Below, in pieces: positions 46,039 through 56,579 of a stretch of DNA of 64,000 nucleotides. Below the pieces are notes generated by a model. That model had not been told where the DNA came from. It saw only the letters and a program-made list of their open reading frames with translations, and searched no databases. The translations under genes were made by a program, and so were the position numbers. The stretch is from Posidonia oceanica (lineage: Eukaryota > Streptophyta > Magnoliopsida > Alismatales > Posidoniaceae). Location: NCBI GenBank assembly GCA_037176725.1, contig JAZBRS010000050.1:18928001-18992000 (forward strand), given 5' to 3'. Within the stretch, counting starts at the first letter, position 1. The number at the start of each line of letters is the position of its first letter.

Positions 46039-46733
46039 TTGGCGAACCGCCTCCATCGCAGAGGCAAACCTAGGGGCAAACCCCCTACCCTTGTGAATAA
46101 TTTCTTTTCCGTATTTAATTCCTACATTTTGCTTTCGCATGATTTACTTTCCAGCAATTTACTTCCTAGTTTAGTTAGTAGTGGGGAAGGTAAACGAGAG
46201 CAAGGCAGGGATGGCCTAACCGCCACCGTGTCCTTGCAAAAAGTATCTAATCACTCTACAAAGTGTGCAAGTCAGAACAGGAAGGAGCCGATCACCCAAA
46301 CTGTAAGAGTATGTTACTATACCACAGCATTGCCACAGGAGCTAGCCACGTCGCATGCCATCTTCCTGGTCGAAGAAGTGTCAAATATCATTGGAAAAAA
46401 CACTGGAAACTATGAAGTCTTCGAGCTGGTGGATATAGAAGAGGACCTAGATGAAGAATCGGTAGACCCTGCCATCTTCGAAGAAATGATGAAGAAATAC
46501 GATGAGCAGACCAAGGCTGCCGCTGAAGAAACAGAGGAAGTCAATCTGGGTACTGAAGATGATCCAAGACCAGTCCGGATAAGCTCTGCCCTCAACTTAG
46601 ATGAACGGACTAGAATGGAAAGACTACTCAAAAAGTATATGAAGGTACTGGCCTTCCCCTACGGAGAAATGCTCGGGCTTGATTCACCACTGGTGGAGCA
46701 CAGGCTCCCTCTCAAGCCAGACGCTAAGACAGT
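46039..46733 (+). pseudogene. pol: RT N-terminal part (A2), cut by T
   Basis: Read in the +1 frame relative to PR2, as in A1. The Met at 46039 is a formal start. The T-rich stretch at 46095-46155, ending TTTACTTTCCAG, looks like an intron end. RT begins with VRISSALNLDERTRMERLLK and HRLPLKPDAKT, and the frame is then replaced by the T LTR at 46734. Confidence 0.8.
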
Positions 46734-46954
46734 TGTAGACACCCCGTTCTGAGAACCCGGGAGTTGGTTATTTTCTCCTGCAGACTTGTGTGGACTCTGG
46801 AATGGCATCCCTCTTTTCTAACCCTTTTTTCTAGCCCAAAACCAAGCCCAAATCTTTGCCCAGAACCCTAGAAGCCTTTATCAAGCCTTTTTGCAACTTT
46901 TACAACCATTCTAGGCCCAAGCCCAAGCCCATTTGTAGCTTGTGCCACCTGAGT

Positions 46955-47045
46955 GTGTTGGACGCTGGAACAGGCAGCGTCCAACGTTGGACGTAGCCTG
47001 TGCTAGCGTCCAACGTTGGACGCTCTCTGGTCTGGCGTCCAACGG
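46955..47045 (+). repeat. Palindromic unit T1 (triple hairpin)
   Basis: Three consecutive hairpins of about 29 bp with GTTGGACGC/GCGTCCAAC arms and unrelated loops; the other units have two. Confidence 0.9.
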
Positions 47046-47740
47046 CTCGAGTGCAGTAGCGGCTGCTCCACCCCCTCTGGCTCACATCCCGTCCATTCCA
47101 CCGCCCGTACACCACTTACTAGCCATCCCCTCACCACTCCATGCCACCCACTAGCCGCCAAGGCCGCGTGACAGCCTGTCACTAGCCAATTTCGCGCTCT
47201 CGCCCGTTTTCCGCTCTCCTCCGGGGTCAGCACTTTGCCAGCCCATCACTACCACCACAAAGACTTCGGCGACCATCTGCACCTCCAGCACTAACTACCT
47301 GACATCCCTCGAAGACTTCCCACTCTTGCTTTGGCCTGCCACGCCTGCCACCGCCTGCCATTGCCTGCCAAAATCCCTACCACCGTTGAACTTAAGCCTC
47401 CGAACCCAACAAAACAGCCTCCTTCATGTCGTTGCAGCATTCACCACACCGAGACCAGAGAGAATTCACCACCTACAGAGCACAGAGCGCACTCCCCTCT
47501 CCATCCTCGACCCTTCGCGACCTCCTCTGGAGCTCCGGGCTGCTCAGACGACCTCGCCGAAGTTGCTGCCAACAGCACAGCTGCAACTTCGGCAAGCGAG
47601 GTGCAGCCACTGTTCCGGGTTGCCAAACGGTAAGCACTTCACCCCCTTGAGTCTTGCATGCGTAGTGTTACGTCCCCATGCAGTTTTACATTTTTTTTGA
47701 ACTCTTTTGGTCGAGATTTGAGGCCAAGAGGAAGTTCAGT

Positions 47741-47802
47741 GTGTTGGACGCACCAGCTGGTGCGTCCAACGTTGGACGCTTGCTGTAGCAGCGTCCAACA
47801 CT
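47741..47802 (+). repeat. Palindromic unit T2
   Basis: 62 bp. The first hairpin is a perfect 28-bp palindrome with arm GTTGGACGCACCAG and no loop; the second has arms GTTGGACGCT/AGCGTCCAAC. Confidence 0.9.
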
Positions 47803-47979
47803 CTGCTTAGCTTTGTCCTTGTTTGAATGCTTTCCATGCTTTTCCTTTGCATGCTCTTGTGCAAGTATATGCCATATGCGTCCTTTAATGCTCTCTGATG
47901 TTATGCCATGCTTGCTAGTCCATCCCATGCTTATTGGAAGCCTTTTTGCATACTTAATGATCCATCTGTCTCCTGCCTG

Positions 47980-48041
47980 CGTTGGATGCTAGCGTGAGTC
48001 ACGTCCAACGTTGGACGCTGGTTCACCTAGCGTCCAACACC
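47980..48041 (+). repeat. Palindromic unit T3
   Basis: 62 bp, GTTGGATGC...CGTCCAACGTTGGACGC...GCGTCCAACAC. Confidence 0.9.
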
Positions 48042-48370
48042 TCTGCTTGCTTTACTTTGCTGCCATGCCTCCATCATGCATATTTTGAGTATTATTTTGT
48101 GATCCATGTCTACTTAGAGATGCCTGGCCCCTATGGCAACCATGCTTAGGTTTGCTAGGATTTTTCTAAGTTGTTTACTTCTTTTGCAAAGTTTAAAGCT
48201 TTCTTCTCTCATGCATGTTCCCTTTTTATCTTGTCTTCTTGGATTAAATGCTTGCCATGCTTGCTGTGGATATTTCTTTCTTGTTATGGCATGTTTCAGT
48301 AATTGCATGCATGTAGGTGCGGTTTTAGCTGAGCTCCCCCTTTAGAACAGGTGAGTTTGCATGTTTGGGT

Positions 48371-48432
48371 CATTGGACGCCAGAGCCTTCAGCGTCCAAC
48401 GTTGGACGCTGCTGGCTCTAGCGTCCAACGTC
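48371..48432 (+). repeat. Palindromic unit T4
   Basis: 62 bp with the intact centre GCGTCCAACGTTGGACGC; outer arms ATTGGACGC and GCGTCCAAC. Confidence 0.9.
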
Positions 48433-48598
48433 CTGACCTCCCCATCTTTTGTTCAAAGCTTGCATGTCTTCCTGATCTGGTTCTTTGCATGTCTCTTGTG
48501 TTCTTATGCATGCTTAGTCTCTCTAGCAACTGTTCTTTAACTTCTTTGAATTATTTTGGCTATTTTATGCATGTTTTTTGTGTGCTGTGCCTCCCAGA

Positions 48599-48660
48599 GT
48601 GTTGTACGCTACTGGTGCTGGCGTCCAACATTGGACATCGGCTTAGCTCGCGTCCAACAC
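48599..48660 (+). repeat. Palindromic unit T5
   Basis: 62 bp, centre GCGTCCAACATTGGACAT, slightly decayed; outer arms GTGTTGTACGC and GCGTCCAACAC. Confidence 0.85.
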
Positions 48661-48850
48661 CCTGCTTGTGTCTCTGACCTGGCACAGACCCCAGGTAAGG
48701 TCTGATTGCATCTTTTATGCTCCCCTTGTTTGCTTGTTTGTCCTATGCACATCCAGTAGCCCAAATGCATGTTCCCACCCTTTTTATTCTATTTTATTTT
48801 TTCTTTTAGTTTGTTTTTTGTTTGCTTCCTCTTCTCTCTGTCTTCTAGCC

Positions 48851-48912
48851 TGTGTTAGACGTCTGCCACTATGGCGTCTAACGTTGGACGCCATGCCTAC
48901 CGACGTCCAACA
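48851..48912 (+). repeat. Palindromic unit T6
   Basis: 62 bp, centre GCGTCTAACGTTGGACGC, outer arm GTGTTAGACG. The GCGTCTAACG form is the one seen in the B units. Confidence 0.85.
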
Positions 48913-49070
48913 ACCTGTTTGTTCTGACCCTTAATCCTGGCCTGCCCTTTTGCTCTAATTCCCTCCTAATCCTCTGTTAAGTTAGTCCTGCATCTCATGC
49001 ACTGCATTTCTGCATCTGCATCGCATCCATATAGCTTGCATGCATTCATTTTTCTCAAAAGCATGGCTTG

Positions 49071-49132
49071 GTTGTTGGACGGCCAGATCTTAGCGTCCAA
49101 CATTGGACGCTGCCAATCTGAGTGTCCAACAC
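49071..49132 (+). repeat. Palindromic unit T7
   Basis: 62 bp, centre GCGTCCAACATTGGACGC, outer arms GTTGGACG and TGTCCAACAC. Confidence 0.85.
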
Positions 49133-49312
49133 CCTCTGCCCCCCTTTTTCTTCTTTTCTTCCTTTTAAGAATCACCTTGATCTTGCTTCTGATTTCTGGG
49201 CCTTGTGTTTTGATTTCCCAGCATGCTCTATCTGTCCTTGGATTTTTACATTGCATCAAATCCCCGTTTTCCAAGTTTGCATCGCATGTTTTCTGCATTT
49301 TGGTTTCTGCCT

Positions 49313-49374
49313 GTGTAGGACGCGAGCTATTCCAGCGTCCAACATTGGACGCTGCTGCTAGTCGCGTCCAACAC
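49313..49374 (+). repeat. Palindromic unit T8
   Basis: 62 bp, centre GCGTCCAACATTGGACGC, outer arms GTGTAGGACGCG and CGCGTCCAACAC. Confidence 0.85.
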
Positions 49375-50269
49375 TTACTGTAAGCTGCATCTCATTTTAA
49401 ATGCCGAATCCATTTCGATCGCCGCCCCTTTGCATTTCGCTGGTCCCGGTACATGCCCACAGCACCCTTGCATGTTGTCGGGACCCTGTTCTGATTTTGC
49501 ACCTCGCCCTGCACTTTTTTTCCTCTTTGCACCTAGGTCCTTCTCTTTGCATTCTTGCATGCATTGCACCTCCATCATTGCACCTAGTATCTTAGGACAC
49601 TTCTGAGCACTCTTAGCTTCCATGCATATGGGAGGCCCTATCCTGCACATCCCTAGGACCTCTTTACACTTAGATCCATTCTTCTCCCCTGTTCTTGGCC
49701 CTCCTGCCTTGAAGCATGCATATCTTCCGATCCGACCGTCAGATCTTCGCAACCAAGCTACCTGGACAACCCCGGTGGAGCGCACTTCAGCGCAGACCAA
49801 GTACTTCCCAGATCAAGCTTCAGATCTCCAAGGTAAATCCTTCTGAACCATTGCATATCATTTATGGCATTTGCATGCACTATTTTCGCGTTTCGTTTTC
49901 CACGCATATAGATTAGGGCCTCCCCCTTTGCCTATCTACTCTGCTTCCTCCTTTCGCGTCTTCTTAGTGTTTTTGGGTTGAGTTCCCCCTTGGATTCACT
50001 ACTGATTGCGGCCTTCTTCCTCCTTTTCCACGATCCGATTGCGCAGCGAGCTTTGGGCAGCGTGCGAGACACATCGTGGGACAGTTTAGTGGGAAACAGT
50101 CACAGAATAGTGGTGATCCCTCCACTTGCTTCCTTTCCCCTCTACAGGTCTTCACACCTGTATTGTGTGGTTCTTCCGGTGTTTGTTCTTACACTCACAC
50201 CACTTGTCCCCCCTTTGCATCCGGGCTGGTAGCCCTAACTACCCGTTTGACGCCCGTCATGTCGTTTAA

Positions 50270-50560
50270 TCTTCCCCTTTGCTTGTCATACCCCTGCATT
50301 GCGTGGCTTTTTTTCGAGATTTTGCTTTTACTTCTGCATCGCTTGTTTTCTCGTCTGGATTTGCTTTCGCCTTTGCTTGTCGTACCTCTGCATTGCGTGG
50401 TTTTTCCGATGTTTTGCTTTTACAATTGCATTGCTTGTTTTTCGCCCGGATTTGCCTTCCCCTTTGCTTGTCATACCCTTGCATTTCGTGGCTTTTCCGA
50501 TGTTTTATTTTCGCTTGTTTCTCGCGTCGTTTTGCGTGTTTGACGTTGTTTTCCCTTACA
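50270..50560 (+). repeat. About 93-bp tandem repeat in T LTR
   Basis: CTTTGCTTGTC begins units at 50277, 50371 and 50462. Each contains TGCATTGCGTGG or a close variant and CGATGTTTTGCTTTTAC. Confidence 0.75.
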
Positions 50561-50824
50561 TGTCGCTCGCATTTGCCTGGTTTTACCGCCGTTTTGTTTT
50601 ATCGCTTGCATTTGCATATAGGGCAGTGATGCTTACTGCCTGGAGTTCTCACGAACTAGGGTTCGCCCGGTTCGGAACACAGACAGCGCTGCTGAGCACT
50701 TAGATTGCACGTTTAATTCCTTGTACACATTCCAACCCTTAGAGCACACATTTGAGCATCCAATTAGGCATTCATGGCATTTAGGCATTCAAAGCATGCA
50801 TTTCCCCTCAAAAGCGAGCGTAAG

Positions 50825-50908
50825 CCTAGAAAGATTGCTTCTCGGGCATGTCGGGGGGTGCCTAACACCTTCCCCGCGCATAACAGGAGTCCTTACCCTT
50901 TCTCTGGC
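50825..50908 (+). repeat. Conserved LTR block in T
   Basis: CCTAGAAAGATTG...GGGTGCCTAACACC...CATAACAGGAGTCCTTACCC. It matches F at 35527-35609 in reverse. Such TAACACCTTCCCC blocks are common in plant Tat-type LTRs. Confidence 0.75.
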
Positions 50909-51168
50909 CCGCAATGACCCTTTTGCCCTCGTCCTTGGTACGAGATATCCTCTTTGCATAGCATTTGCATTGAACTGCATCTTCTTGTGTGGTTTTGCAT
51001 GTTCTTCATGCATTTCCCCAGTTTTCCTCGTCTCCCGATTGAATAGACTAGGTGGCGACTCCCTTTTCTTTATCTTTCCCCTCTTCGCGTCGCTCCATCC
51101 GTGAAAACCTCTCTCTTTTGGACCCCCTCCGGTCTGAGCCTAAAAAGAAAAAGGCGCATTTCACAGGC

Positions 51169-51188
51169 TGGCGACTCCATTGGGGATC
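51169..51188 (+). other. Primer-binding site of T
   Basis: TGGCGACTCCATTGGGGATC begins three bases after the LTR end. This is the form of primer site used by Tat/Ogre elements; the tRNA was not assigned. Confidence 0.75.
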
Positions 51189-52343
51189 TAGACTCCGGCT
51201 TTCGTTTTTGGTTTTCTCGCCGCTTGCTTTTTGCACTTTCGCTTGCCTTATGTTTTTGCATGCCTTGCTTGCTTACCTGCTCGCTTGTTTATTTACTTGC
51301 TTTATGCCATGATTGCTTGCGCTGCTTTATTTTCCCGCATTACGTGCCTAAATACTTGCTTGGCATAATATGCATGCTTTTTGTGTGATGAGTGTTTTGT
51401 TTTGCACAGATGCTATGCCACTACACATGCACATGCCATGCATACTATGCTTTTTAACATGCTTAGTGTTTCTTTCCACTATCATGTCCACATGCACTTA
51501 GCACATAACATGACCATGCTTTTTGAAGTGTTGTGTGTTGATCGCTTGCCATGATTGGGTGTTTTCTTCCCCTTTCGCTTTAGGATTAGGAACAACTAGA
51601 GACATGTTGCTCCCCTTCCCTTGGCAAATAAAAACAGCAAGTAAAAGTCACATCTAGGATCTACTAGAGACCTCAACACACCTCCACCCCCTGGGTTAAT
51701 AAAGCACGCAAGATTAAAAAACTTTAATCATTTTGCACAAAGCATCATATAGGACATGCATCTTCTCATCCCTGAGTCTACCTATCAGTTTGAGAAGGAC
51801 GGTCCCGGTCTATTGTTCAGCTGCTTTGGCACAGGACAAGTCGATCGGTCTGTCCCCCCTTGTCAGGGGTCGTGTCAGTGTTGCTAGCAGGTACAGCCCA
51901 TGCTTAGGCAGGGTCAAGGCCACTACAGCACCACTCGTCATACCTGAGCTCTGAGCCAGGGTCTAGATGGGAGCCTTATTTTCTGACTGAGTCGGTGACC
52001 TGCACACTTGTGAGTCCGAAGTAGACAACCTACTAGGACACACTAGATTGGTGAGAGAGAGCATGCTAGATAGCATACCATCTGCATGATTGCATTCATA
52101 CCAACAACTAAACATTTGCTTTTTCTTTCAGGTTCTAACACCTATTTGTTTGTTTGCAACAGAGATCAGTGAGCGAGTTCCCTTGTCGGGGCTTGAGTGT
52201 TTCGCTTCACTGACGCCTCTGCTGTGTCTTCTGTTCTCGACCCTCCCTTCCTGGAGCTATTCGCCTTTGCGAATATAGCTCCTCCTAGGCGCCTTTCTTC
52301 ACCCTTCCGTCGCAGCCCTGTTCTTACCCGCTCTCGGTCAGCC
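51189..52343 (+). other. Leader of T
   Basis: No coding region is recognised. A strong acceptor-like sequence, TTTTTCTTTCAG followed by GTTCT, lies at about 52120-52136, so a leader intron is possible. The reading frame of gag is open from 52197, but no family-like protein precedes the Met at 52344. Confidence 0.5.
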
Positions 52344-54542
52344 ATGGCCCAGTGCACTCTTGAGTCTTTGCTCACTCCTGTTGTTCCAGAGGGTTCTGTT
52401 TCGGTTCCTCCGACCCTTGTTTCCATTCCTCCTGTGCCTTCGGTGACTCCGGGGTTTCCCCCTCTGTTGCCTAGGGCACCCCAACATCCTGTGGGGCAGT
52501 GGCAGACTCACACTACTTAGGACCTAGTCACCGACCCTGTCTTGGTGACCTATGCTCGCGCTCCTGAGGAGCCTTCGCCCCCTCCTTCCCTGGGTTTTAT
52601 CACTTTTGATGCCCACCTTGCTGCGGCGACTTCCGCCTTAGGATCTTATCCTCCTGGACAATTTGAGTCCTCCCCATCTGGTCCCTCACCGGTACTGCAA
52701 TTCAGTGTTCCCACTGACGGGACCCCTGAAGAGTGATACCAGCACTTGGCAGAGCTTGCCCAGATCTTTTAGGGCCTGGCTCTGTCTGCCTGCCCTGCTC
52801 AGGCTCCCTCTGCACCTGAGGTCCCTCTACACTCTGTTCCTGCTCTCCAGGCATTCCCTGCTACCCTGCCGCCCCAGCCATCACCCCAGCTGCTCACTGC
52901 ACCGGTGATGGGGGCGCAGCCTCCCCCTGCTGCACACACTTCATTCATTGCACAGCATGCACCTCCTCCACTTGGTGGCCAGCCCCTCGGGCTGGTTTGA
53001 GCACAGCACTTCTCTAGCCCGCTGCCTGGCACCGTGCCACTACAGCAGCTGTTGCTCCCACAATCTCCACGATTCACTACACCGCATTCTGCATATCCCC
53101 ATCCAGTGCATCAGCAATTCCCTCCCCCTACATACCTCACACCACCCACAGCTCCCATTGCACATCTGCATGGATACGCCGGCCATCCCATTGCTTCACC
53201 AGGCGACGCAATGGTGGATCCGGAGGAGCACCTTGGTGCGACTCATACGGCGTATGCAATCCCTACCCCTACTGTCCCATCTCCTTTGGCAGCAACTCCA
53301 GGATCCAACAACGATAGGTTCGCCGTCCTGGAGAAGGCACTTCGACAAGTGTAGGGTGTGGACTTCCACTCCTACCAATTCCGGGACCTCTGCTACTTTC
53401 CAGAGGCGGTACTCCCACCGAAATTCAAGATCCCGACGTTTGACAAATACAATGGTAGGGGTTGCCCCATCGCCCATTTGAAGGCGTATTGTGGAGACTT
53501 GGCTCAGCTTCAGGCTGATGACAGGTTACTGATCCACCTGTTTCAAAAGAGTCTAATTGGCCCAGCCCTCAAGTGGTTCACATCACTTGATATGGCCACC
53601 ATTAAGACTTGGAACGACCTAGGCAGGGCATTCCTGGAACAGTATTCCTTCAATCTTGACCTGGTCCCTAAGCGCGAGGACTTCGTCGCTCTCAAGCAGA
53701 GGAACAACGAGCCGTTCGGGGAGTACGTCGGCCGTTGGCGCGCCCTAGCTGCACAGGTTCGCAATAGACCCTCTAACGAGGAATCTATCGAGATTATCAT
53801 TAGGGGCGCGCAACCTTCCACTGGCGCTCTGCTTGCCATTCAGGCCGTCACTAGTTTTGCATCTCTGATTTGGGTCAGCACACGTGTGGAGAGCACCCTT
53901 CGGAGCGGCAATTTCCCAGCGTTCTCCGTCTTCGCCAAGCAAGCCACATCCCTTACCGGCGGCGGTAGTAGCAGCAACACTAACAACAACGGCAGCGGCA
54001 ACAACAACAACCCCAGGAGGAGGGATCCCCCATGGCCTGCAGTTGCTTACATCGACTCTCCTGCCACTCATGTTCACATGGTAGCTCTGCCCGGCCTGAG
54101 TCAAGTAGTATATGCACCCACACCTAGTGCACGTCACACACCACAGATCACCACTACCGCCCGATCGGTCTACTCAGCCCCACCGGTTCGGCAAGGACAA
54201 AACCAAGGGCAGAGACGACCCCACTCTCAATGCAACTACACTCAGCTGGTAGAGCCGTTGAGCGCGGTTCTTCCCAAGGTTGCGTCACTCCTCTCGCTCC
54301 CCGAAATCCGCCCACCACCGAATCCCCTTCCAAGGTGGTATAGGACGGATCACTTCTGCGATTTTCATCAAGTAGTCGGGCACTCGACGAATAATTACTT
54401 CACTCTACGGGGAGCCGTGCAAGACTTGATTGACTGGAAGATCATTAGTATCAACACTCGGGAGGTAGCATCTTCTTCCACCCCTCCACCAGCATCCCCC
54501 TCTGCATTAGGAGTAGCTCCTCATAATCCAAGCATCGTTTAG
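52344..54542 (+). pseudogene. gag: gag of T
   Basis: Met at 52344 (MAQCTLESLLTPVVPEGS). A long Pro-rich N-terminal region is broken by TAG 52518, TGA 52734, TAG 52770, TGA 52998 and TAG 53352, mostly former Gln or Arg codons. The gag core is open from 53355: KFKIPTFDKYNGRGCPIAHL, GPALKWFTSLDMATIKTWND and FGEYVGRWRALAAQV. An Asn/Gly-rich linker follows, then a CxxH knuckle remnant, CDFHQVVGHSTNN, whose last Cys is Tyr. The stop at 54540 is just before the PR linker. Confidence 0.85.
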
Positions 54543-56579
54543 CAGCCCCTGCCTGAGCATTCTGGCCCAGGAGGCGCAGGGACTTCAGGTGTGCACTCTC
54601 TCTTCCCCTTTGGGCCCACTACGTCTGTGGTGGACCCTTCTGATCTGATTCAGGATCTTTCTGTGCCCGTCTCTTCTTCTCTTTATCTTGCGGCGCTTGC
54701 CGGCTCCGAGTTGGAGATTCACATGATCCGACTGGACGCCAAGCTGGAGCGTGATGCCGCGAGGCCCACCATACAACCAGAGGCTCAACCCCCTATCTGC
54801 CTGCAGGCCAGACCCCAACCAGAACTAGCACAGCCTCCCCAGCTACAACCTTTACCTGCCCACCAATTGGCTAACCCCTTGGCAACCCCTCTCGAGCTCG
54901 TAGCTCATGCTCCCCTGGTTATCAACCTAACCCGGGATACCCACCGCGTTCATTATGACTATGCCGTAGAGATGTGTGCAGATGTCACGCGGTCGGGGAG
55001 GGTGTACAGACCCGCCACCCCAGCAACCAAACCTGTAGCCTCAATAGCTAGGCCTAACCCCCTTGAGCCTAACTAACCACCAACAGACCCCTCCCTGCCT
55101 GTGAGCCAGCCTCTAATGGGCCAATCCCCCGATCTTTCTTCTACCGAACCTACCACCAAAACCACCATCCCTACCACCAAAAAAGACCAGCCTTCAGCTG
55201 ACATAACGGCCCAGCTGAAAAAAGTCAAGGCTGACATATCCATCTGGGACCTGATCCATTCTTCCTGCGAACACCGAGAGACTTTTTTCCGTGTGTTCCA
55301 GGCCGCCCATGTGTCCCAAACTATTGAGCCTTCAACTCTGGAGAATATGGTAGGCATGATCGCGGAGCCGTAGGTCATCTCTTTCTCGAGCGATGAACTG
55401 CCCTCAGTGGGGACTAACCATAATCAACCCCTGTTCATTACAATGCAGTTCAAAAGGTTCTGCATTCCCCTCTCGCTAGTCGATAATGGGTCAGGCCTTA
55501 ACGTCTGTCCCCTGCGCACAGCATTGAAGCTCAGATTCAAGGCCGAGGACATCACGCCTGCCGTGAAGGGAATGACCTCTTTTGACAACACGCACCATGA
55601 TTCTCTGGGGATCCTGGTTATTCCTCTTACCATTGGCCCGGTCGAATTTGATGTTGAGTTTTATGTCGTCGACTCGGAGCCTTCTTTTAATCTCCTGCTT
55701 GGGCGCCCTTGGCTGCACAAGCATCAGGTGATCCCCTCGACCCTTCACCGAATGATCAAGTTCCGCTACGACGACGATGTTATCGTTGTAATGGCAGAAA
55801 ACTTTGACAAGGAATCGGTCGAGGCGGTCTCTTCTGTATCCCGGCCAACTGTCCAATTTGATCCTAAGCCGTCAGATACTTTATACCGCGTTAACCGTTT
55901 TGAGCCGATTAACTTTATTCCTCTTCTTAAGCATGTCAGCTCTCTGGCCGTTCATTGCAACCCTTCCAGGATGGTCGAGAACGTTTGCCGCAGGTGGGGC
56001 TATGAGAAGGGAATGCCACTTGGGCGTCACGGGCAAGGGATCGCCGAGCCGGTTACTACTGAGGAGCGCGAGAAGTTCCGAGGCGTGGGATATGAATGGC
56101 AACCCCACGACGGTGAGCGCCTGCATTCAGCGAAGCGGAAGCTCATGATCCCTCGGGAGCTCACTAACTTCGTCAGTACAGGTATTCTCGACCCAAACAC
56201 GAGCCCAACTACAGCCCAGTCGGCACCGTGCCAAAGTCCCCCACTGCCGACAGAGGAGTGGGTCTGCATAGAGGATTGTTATTCTGATGAAGAGCAACCC
56301 GGCACGGTTATCCCAGCACAGTCCAAGGAAGAAGCTCAGATCAGCCCTGCAATCTCCCGATCAGTCTGCCTGGCCCTCCCTTGTCCTGATACAGTGGCAG
56401 ATTCGGTAAGGTTTGTGTCAGAGATGATGGTTCTTTCTTCTACAGCTTCACTAGTGCCTATGACAACCATTTCAGCAGCTCCAGGATCAGGAGTACCTCT
56501 GCGGGCACCAGTCACTTGTCCACCCATGGCCGCAGCCGCAGCCGCACCACTATTGAGGTTATCTTTTCCAGGGGTGTAA
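54543..56579 (+). pseudogene. Protease with G-patch-like motif (T)
   Basis: Same frame as gag. The Tat pre-protease segment KKVKADISIWDLIHSSCEHR lies near 55220-55280. The active site PLSLVDNGSGLNVCPLR has its Asp at 55482; DNGS instead of DTGA is usual in Tat elements. The domain ends with LLLGRPWLHKHQVIPSTLHR. A G-patch-like piece follows (RRWGYEKGMPLGRHGQGI, then GVGYEW). Stops at 55072 and 55372. Only one protease is present, in contrast to family A. Confidence 0.85.

Larger units (their letters stand above)
38492..46733 (+). mobile_element. Tat-like retrotransposon A2, cut by element T
   Basis: Second copy of family A, colinear with A1 from the LTR start to the beginning of RT. It stops abruptly at 46733 within an RT segment that continues in A1, exactly where the T LTR begins. 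It has a complete 5' LTR, primer site, leader, gag, PR1, PR2 with G-patch, and RT start. Confidence 0.9.
46734..51165 (+). repeat. 5' LTR of T (4432 bp)
   Basis: The left end is set by the break in A2 and the TGTAGAC start; the right end by TTTCACA three bases before the primer site. It contains eight palindromic units (46955-49374), a 93-bp tandem repeat (50270-50560) and the block shared with F (50825-50908). Reading frames inside are short and unrelated to known proteins. The second LTR is not in the window, so the ends are inferred. Confidence 0.8.

Noticed and set aside
46955..49374. CRISPR-like array of repeats and unique spacers
   Set aside because: Spacing is irregular (190-790 bp), the repeats are palindromic modules inside an LTR, and the DNA is plant nuclear; no CRISPR biology applies.
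52799..53077. Antisense Gly/Cys-rich frame in T gag
   Set aside because: Shadow of the Pro-rich gag N-terminal region on the other strand.
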